From the NCBI GenBank assembly GCA_029986975.1, contig DALTWR010000039.1:1-7465 (forward strand): DNA of 7,465 bases, in the 5' to 3' direction. How positions within the stretch are numbered: position 1 is the stretch's first letter; every line of letters starts with the position of its first letter. Shown piece by piece: positions 5,271 to 7,465 of this stretch. The position numbers and the translations under genes were made by a program. Origin of the DNA: Methanocorpusculum sp. (GTDB lineage: Archaea; Halobacteriota; Methanomicrobia; Methanomicrobiales; Methanocorpusculaceae). The notes under the pieces are model-generated. The model had not been told where the DNA came from. It saw nothing but the letters and a program-made list of their open reading frames with translations, and ran no database searches.

Positions 5271-5278
5271 ATATAAAA
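5271..5278 (-). promoter_or_regulatory. TATA box for the PRC-barrel-thg1 unit
   Basis: Read on the minus strand, TTTTATAT has its centre about 27 nt before the ATG at 5247. This is the spacing expected when transcription starts at or next to the start codon, and it agrees with the lack of a Shine-Dalgarno there. Confidence 0.5.
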
Positions 5279-5299
5279 GAATTCCGTTCTGCAGTATGG

Positions 5300-5304
5300 A
5301 AAAA
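5300..5304 (-). terminator. T5 tract after the 198-residue gene
   Basis: Five T on the minus strand directly follow the TGA at 5305-5307, and a second T-rich stretch (ATTCTTTTAT) lies about 20 nt further on. This could be a weak U-rich archaeal terminator for the synthetase-like unit. The second stretch also contains the TATA box of the next unit. Confidence 0.3.
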
Positions 5305-5901
5305 TCAGAAGGTAAGCGGGCTTTCATCACGTATCTCGTGAGATGAAAGTACGCTTTTCTTCAAATCAATGACCGCCTCGCTGAGCGGCACTGAGAAAAG
5401 AAACTTCGGTGCGTCTGCAAATCCGTGAAGTCCGATTATTACAAAGACCTCTTTTTCTTCGGATTCGGCAAACGCAGTAAGTTTATCATAGGTTTCCTGC
5501 GTTGTCCAGGGAAGATATGCTTCACCGTCATCGCCGATGAACATCTGACTTCGATAACAGGTAACTGCTTCAACACATTTCTGTGTCCTCTGATTCAGTA
5601 TTACCAGATTCGGTGTTCCGGGTTCGGTTACATCACGCGGCGCGCAGGAATAGCACGTGCCGAGACGTTTTTCTACATACGCCTGAAATGCCGCCTGAAT
5701 CTGCGGGTTGGTATCATCCGGTTCGTCATTCGGACCGGGATACCAGATGCCGAGAGTCCGCTCAACGGTTCCGAGGAAGTTTCCTTTCGAAAACATCCTC
5801 TTTAACCGTTCTCTTCTGCTTCTCTTGTCAGGTTCTTCCGGTTTTGCGGATACGTTTCCGGCAGATGCAGCTGATTTGTCTTCGGACACAGTTTTATGCA
5901 A
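5305..5901 (-). CDS. Unassigned protein resembling an eroded PD-(D/E)xK nuclease-like fold
   Basis: A 198-residue soluble protein that I do not firmly recognise. Residues 1-35 are low complexity, ending in the basic RSRRERLKR at 27-35. Residues 66-180 form a compact domain: a helix (QAAFQAYVEKRL), a strand pair around PNLVILNQRTQKCVEAV at 97-113, CYRSQMF at 115-121, a helix near 135-147, VFVIIGLHGF at 152-161, and KFLFSVPL at 166-173. This order recalls PD-(D/E)xK domains that end in an IGLGG-type strand, but the expected acidic site is Asn98 and the ExK site reads VTC, so activity is doubtful. Cysteines are at 83, 86, 109 and 115. The start is uncertain: TTG at 5901 overlaps the synthetase stop by 8 nt, suggesting reinitiation. 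GTG at 5889 and ATG at 5796 are alternatives. Confidence 0.6.
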   Translation of the reverse strand: MHKTVSEDKSAASAGNVSAKPEEPDKRSRRERLKRMFSKGNFLGTVERTLGIWYPGPNDEPDDTNPQIQAAFQAYVEKRLGTCYSCAPRDVTEPGTPNLVILNQRTQKCVEAVTCYRSQMFIGDDGEAYLPWTTQETYDKLTAFAESEEKEVFVIIGLHGFADAPKFLFSVPLSEAVIDLKKSVLSSHEIRDESPLTF

Positions 5902-7396
5902 CGTGGATGTATTCGTTTACGAGTTCTGCAAACTTCTTCTCGTCGCCTAAGATTTTGTCGGATAATCCCTGGTCATTGTAGGATTTCAGCTTGGCAATCT
6001 GTGAGTCGATGATTCCCGCCGGGAAGATGCCGTCTTTTTCGAAGAGGGCGCGCTTTGCATTTAAGACGTCTGCGGATTCAAAGCAGCAGGTCGGAAGCTG
6101 GGCAAGAGTTGCTAAGAAGTCTTTGTAGTTCGGGTCGAAGATGTTTCCGGATGCGTAGAGTTTTGCTGCAAGTTCTAATGCGTTGGGCATTTCAAGACCG
6201 TGCATTGCACCGACAATTAACGCGGCAACGGTCTCATAAAGCTGTGCAGAGCCGTCAGCTACACGGTACTCGAAGGTCTGCTTGGATACTTTTTCTGATT
6301 TTCTCTTTAAGCCGAAGTTTGCTTCTGCTGCCATATCGTTTGAGCCGGTCCAGCCGAGCGGAACACGGACAACGACGGAACGGTTTCTATCTCCCCAGCA
6401 GATGTACGTGGGTGCTTCCTGATGCGGAACTAAGCGGAGGTAAGAGGTCGGAATGGTGTTTCCAAAGGCAGTTACTGCGTCTCCGACATCGAGGATACCT
6501 GCAATCATGCGCTTTGCAATTTCAGATAAGACACCGTCTTTTACCATGAGGTTTTTGCCGTTCTTTTCTGCGAGCATATGGAAGTGCATTCCTGAACCTG
6601 CTTTTCCGACGGTAATCTTCGGTGCGAATGAAACGGTTACGCCGTACTGTGCGCCTAAGTTGCGTAAAATCCATTTTGCAAGGATGATTTCTTCAACGGC
6701 TAAGACAGGGGAAACCGGCAGGAACTCGATTTCGTGCTGTTCGTAGTATTTTCCGTCTTTGGTGAAGCAGCCGACTTCGGAGTGTCCGTATTTGATTTTG
6801 CCGCCTGCTTTTGCGACCATTCTCATTGCTTCAACTCTCATATCTTCAAATTTGCAGAACGGAGCTGATTCATGGTAGCCTTTCTGGTCGCGTCCGGGGT
6901 AGAGTTCTTCTTCGTCGCAGATGACGTAGTATTCAAGTTCGCCTAAGGTCTTGAACTCCATTCCGGTGTTCTTCTTAAATGCTGCTGCCGCCTGGGATAA
7001 AATGTATTCCGGTGCTGATGCAAGCGGTTTTCCGGTGTTGTCGTAGTAAGAACAGAGTAAATCAAGGGTCGGTACTTCTGCGAACGGGTCGATGAAAGCT
7101 GTTGCGTAGCGCGGGATTACATACAGGTCAGAGCTTCCTGCTTCGATGAAGGGGAAGATGTTGCTTCCGTCAACGCGTTCTCCGTCGGAAAGAATGGTTT
7201 CAAGGTATTCTTTGGAGGAAATGACGAAGTTTAATGTCTTTAATTTTCCATCTGCTGCTGCATAGTGGAAGTTGACAAATTCGATGTCATTTTCTTCACA
7301 GAAACGGACAATGTCGTCTTTGGTGAAGAATTCCGGACTCTTTTTCAGATACTGAACCAGGTCGTTGGGGTTCATTAAAATCTCGGCATCATTCAT
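5894..7396 (-). CDS. Divergent glutamine synthetase-family ligase
   Basis: A 500-residue member of the GS family, which makes gamma-glutamyl amides from ATP, a carboxylate and an amine or ammonia. The N-terminal beta-grasp domain, about 30-115, includes ADGK with Asp49. The catalytic domain shows GELEYYV at 152-158 (metal Glu), Glu207, EQHE at 219-222, GSGMHFH at 267-273 with His271, YLRLVPHQEAP at 319-329 with Arg321 and Glu327, WGDRNRS at 334-340 with Arg339, and FEYR at 375-378. Two features differ from ordinary GSI: the usual NGSGMH reads AGSGMH, losing the substrate-loop Asn, and about 19 extra residues lie between RVP at 344-346 and FEYR. There is no NLYDLP adenylylation site. It may be a true GS or a related ligase. 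ATG at 7396 gives the longest protein; ATG at 7375 is possible. Confidence 0.85.
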   Translation of the reverse strand: MNDAEILMNPNDLVQYLKKSPEFFTKDDIVRFCEENDIEFVNFHYAAADGKLKTLNFVISSKEYLETILSDGERVDGSNIFPFIEAGSSDLYVIPRYATAFIDPFAEVPTLDLLCSYYDNTGKPLASAPEYILSQAAAAFKKNTGMEFKTLGELEYYVICDEEELYPGRDQKGYHESAPFCKFEDMRVEAMRMVAKAGGKIKYGHSEVGCFTKDGKYYEQHEIEFLPVSPVLAVEEIILAKWILRNLGAQYGVTVSFAPKITVGKAGSGMHFHMLAEKNGKNLMVKDGVLSEIAKRMIAGILDVGDAVTAFGNTIPTSYLRLVPHQEAPTYICWGDRNRSVVVRVPLGWTGSNDMAAEANFGLKRKSEKVSKQTFEYRVADGSAQLYETVAALIVGAMHGLEMPNALELAAKLYASGNIFDPNYKDFLATLAQLPTCCFESADVLNAKRALFEKDGIFPAGIIDSQIAKLKSYNDQGLSDKILGDEKKFAELVNEYIHVA

Positions 7397-7414
7397 GATA
7401 TCTAACTATTCGTT

Positions 7415-7443
7415 GTTATAGAATAAATTCTCTGTGATATATG
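7415..7443 (-). promoter_or_regulatory. Promoter region of the GS-family gene
   Basis: Read on the minus strand, two TATA-like elements are visible: AATTTATT around 7422-7429, about 30 nt before the ATG, and CATATATC around 7436-7443, about 43 nt before it. The nearer one predicts an almost leaderless transcript, and the farther one a leader of about 17 nt. No good Shine-Dalgarno precedes the ATG. The remaining bases to the window end hold nothing else I can support. Confidence 0.35.
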
Positions 7444-7465
7444 TGTGGGAAGCGGTTTTCAGCAG

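Noticed and set aside
5425..5981. Overlapping plus-strand frames opposite the 198-residue gene
   Set aside because: Several frames are open at once and none has motifs or a good ribosome site. The minus-strand frame has sensible secondary structure and is coupled to the GS-family gene.
6055..6549. 164-codon open frame on the plus strand, very rich in Arg and Ser
   Set aside because: It lies wholly antisense to the well-conserved GS-family gene, has biased composition, and shows no recognisable motif.
1..7465. Search for tRNA or rRNA genes, CRISPR arrays, insertion sequences, attachment sites or a replication origin
   Set aside because: No cloverleaf, regularly spaced repeat, transposase, integrase or origin-type repeat cluster was seen by eye.

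Overview
The window looks like a chromosomal segment of a methanogenic euryarchaeon. A Methanomicrobiales member such as Methanocorpusculum is my best guess, held with low confidence because no lineage marker is decisive. The archaeal assignment rests on a DUF373 membrane protein, an archaeal-type Thg1 (tRNA-His guanylyltransferase), a free-standing archaeal PRC-barrel protein, TATA-like boxes about 25 nt before several start codons, and a mixture of strong GGAGG-type ribosome binding sites and apparently leaderless starts. No rRNA, tRNA, CRISPR array, transposase or phage gene was found.

Plus strand, 55-2933: six closely packed genes that read as a sulfur or selenium trafficking cluster. First comes a YedE/YeeE-family transporter split into two half-size polypeptides with matching Cys motifs. 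Next is a TusA/YedF-like persulfide carrier with a CPxC site in place of CPxP, then a second, degenerate TusA-fold protein that keeps only one of the active-site cysteines. After a 128-nt gap with its own promoter-like elements come an OsmC-family thiol protein and a C_GCAxxG_C_C redox protein fused to a DUF1858-like domain. The inferred logic is import of a reduced sulfur or selenium species by the split channel, hand-over to TusA-type carriers, and handling or detoxification by the OsmC and cysteine-rich proteins. The cargo cannot be decided from this window. Two palindromes sharing the half-site ACTAAT/ATTAG sit directly before the start codons of the first transporter half and the degenerate TusA, suggesting one regulator for both.

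Convergent junction, 2934-3010: a T7 tract and several inverted repeats lie between the plus-strand cluster and the minus-strand genes.

Minus strand, 5247 down to 3011: PRC-barrel protein, thg1 and DUF373, probably one transcription unit starting at a TATA box near 5274. thg1 appears to use a TTG start placed behind a Shine-Dalgarno that lies inside the PRC-barrel gene.

Minus strand, 7396 down to 5305: a divergent glutamine synthetase-family protein and a 198-residue protein whose TTG start overlaps its stop. The synthetase keeps most catalytic residues but has NGSGMH changed to AGSGMH and carries an insertion before the last catalytic Arg, so it may use a substrate other than glutamate. The 198-residue protein resembles a PD-(D/E)xK nuclease-like fold with eroded catalytic residues.
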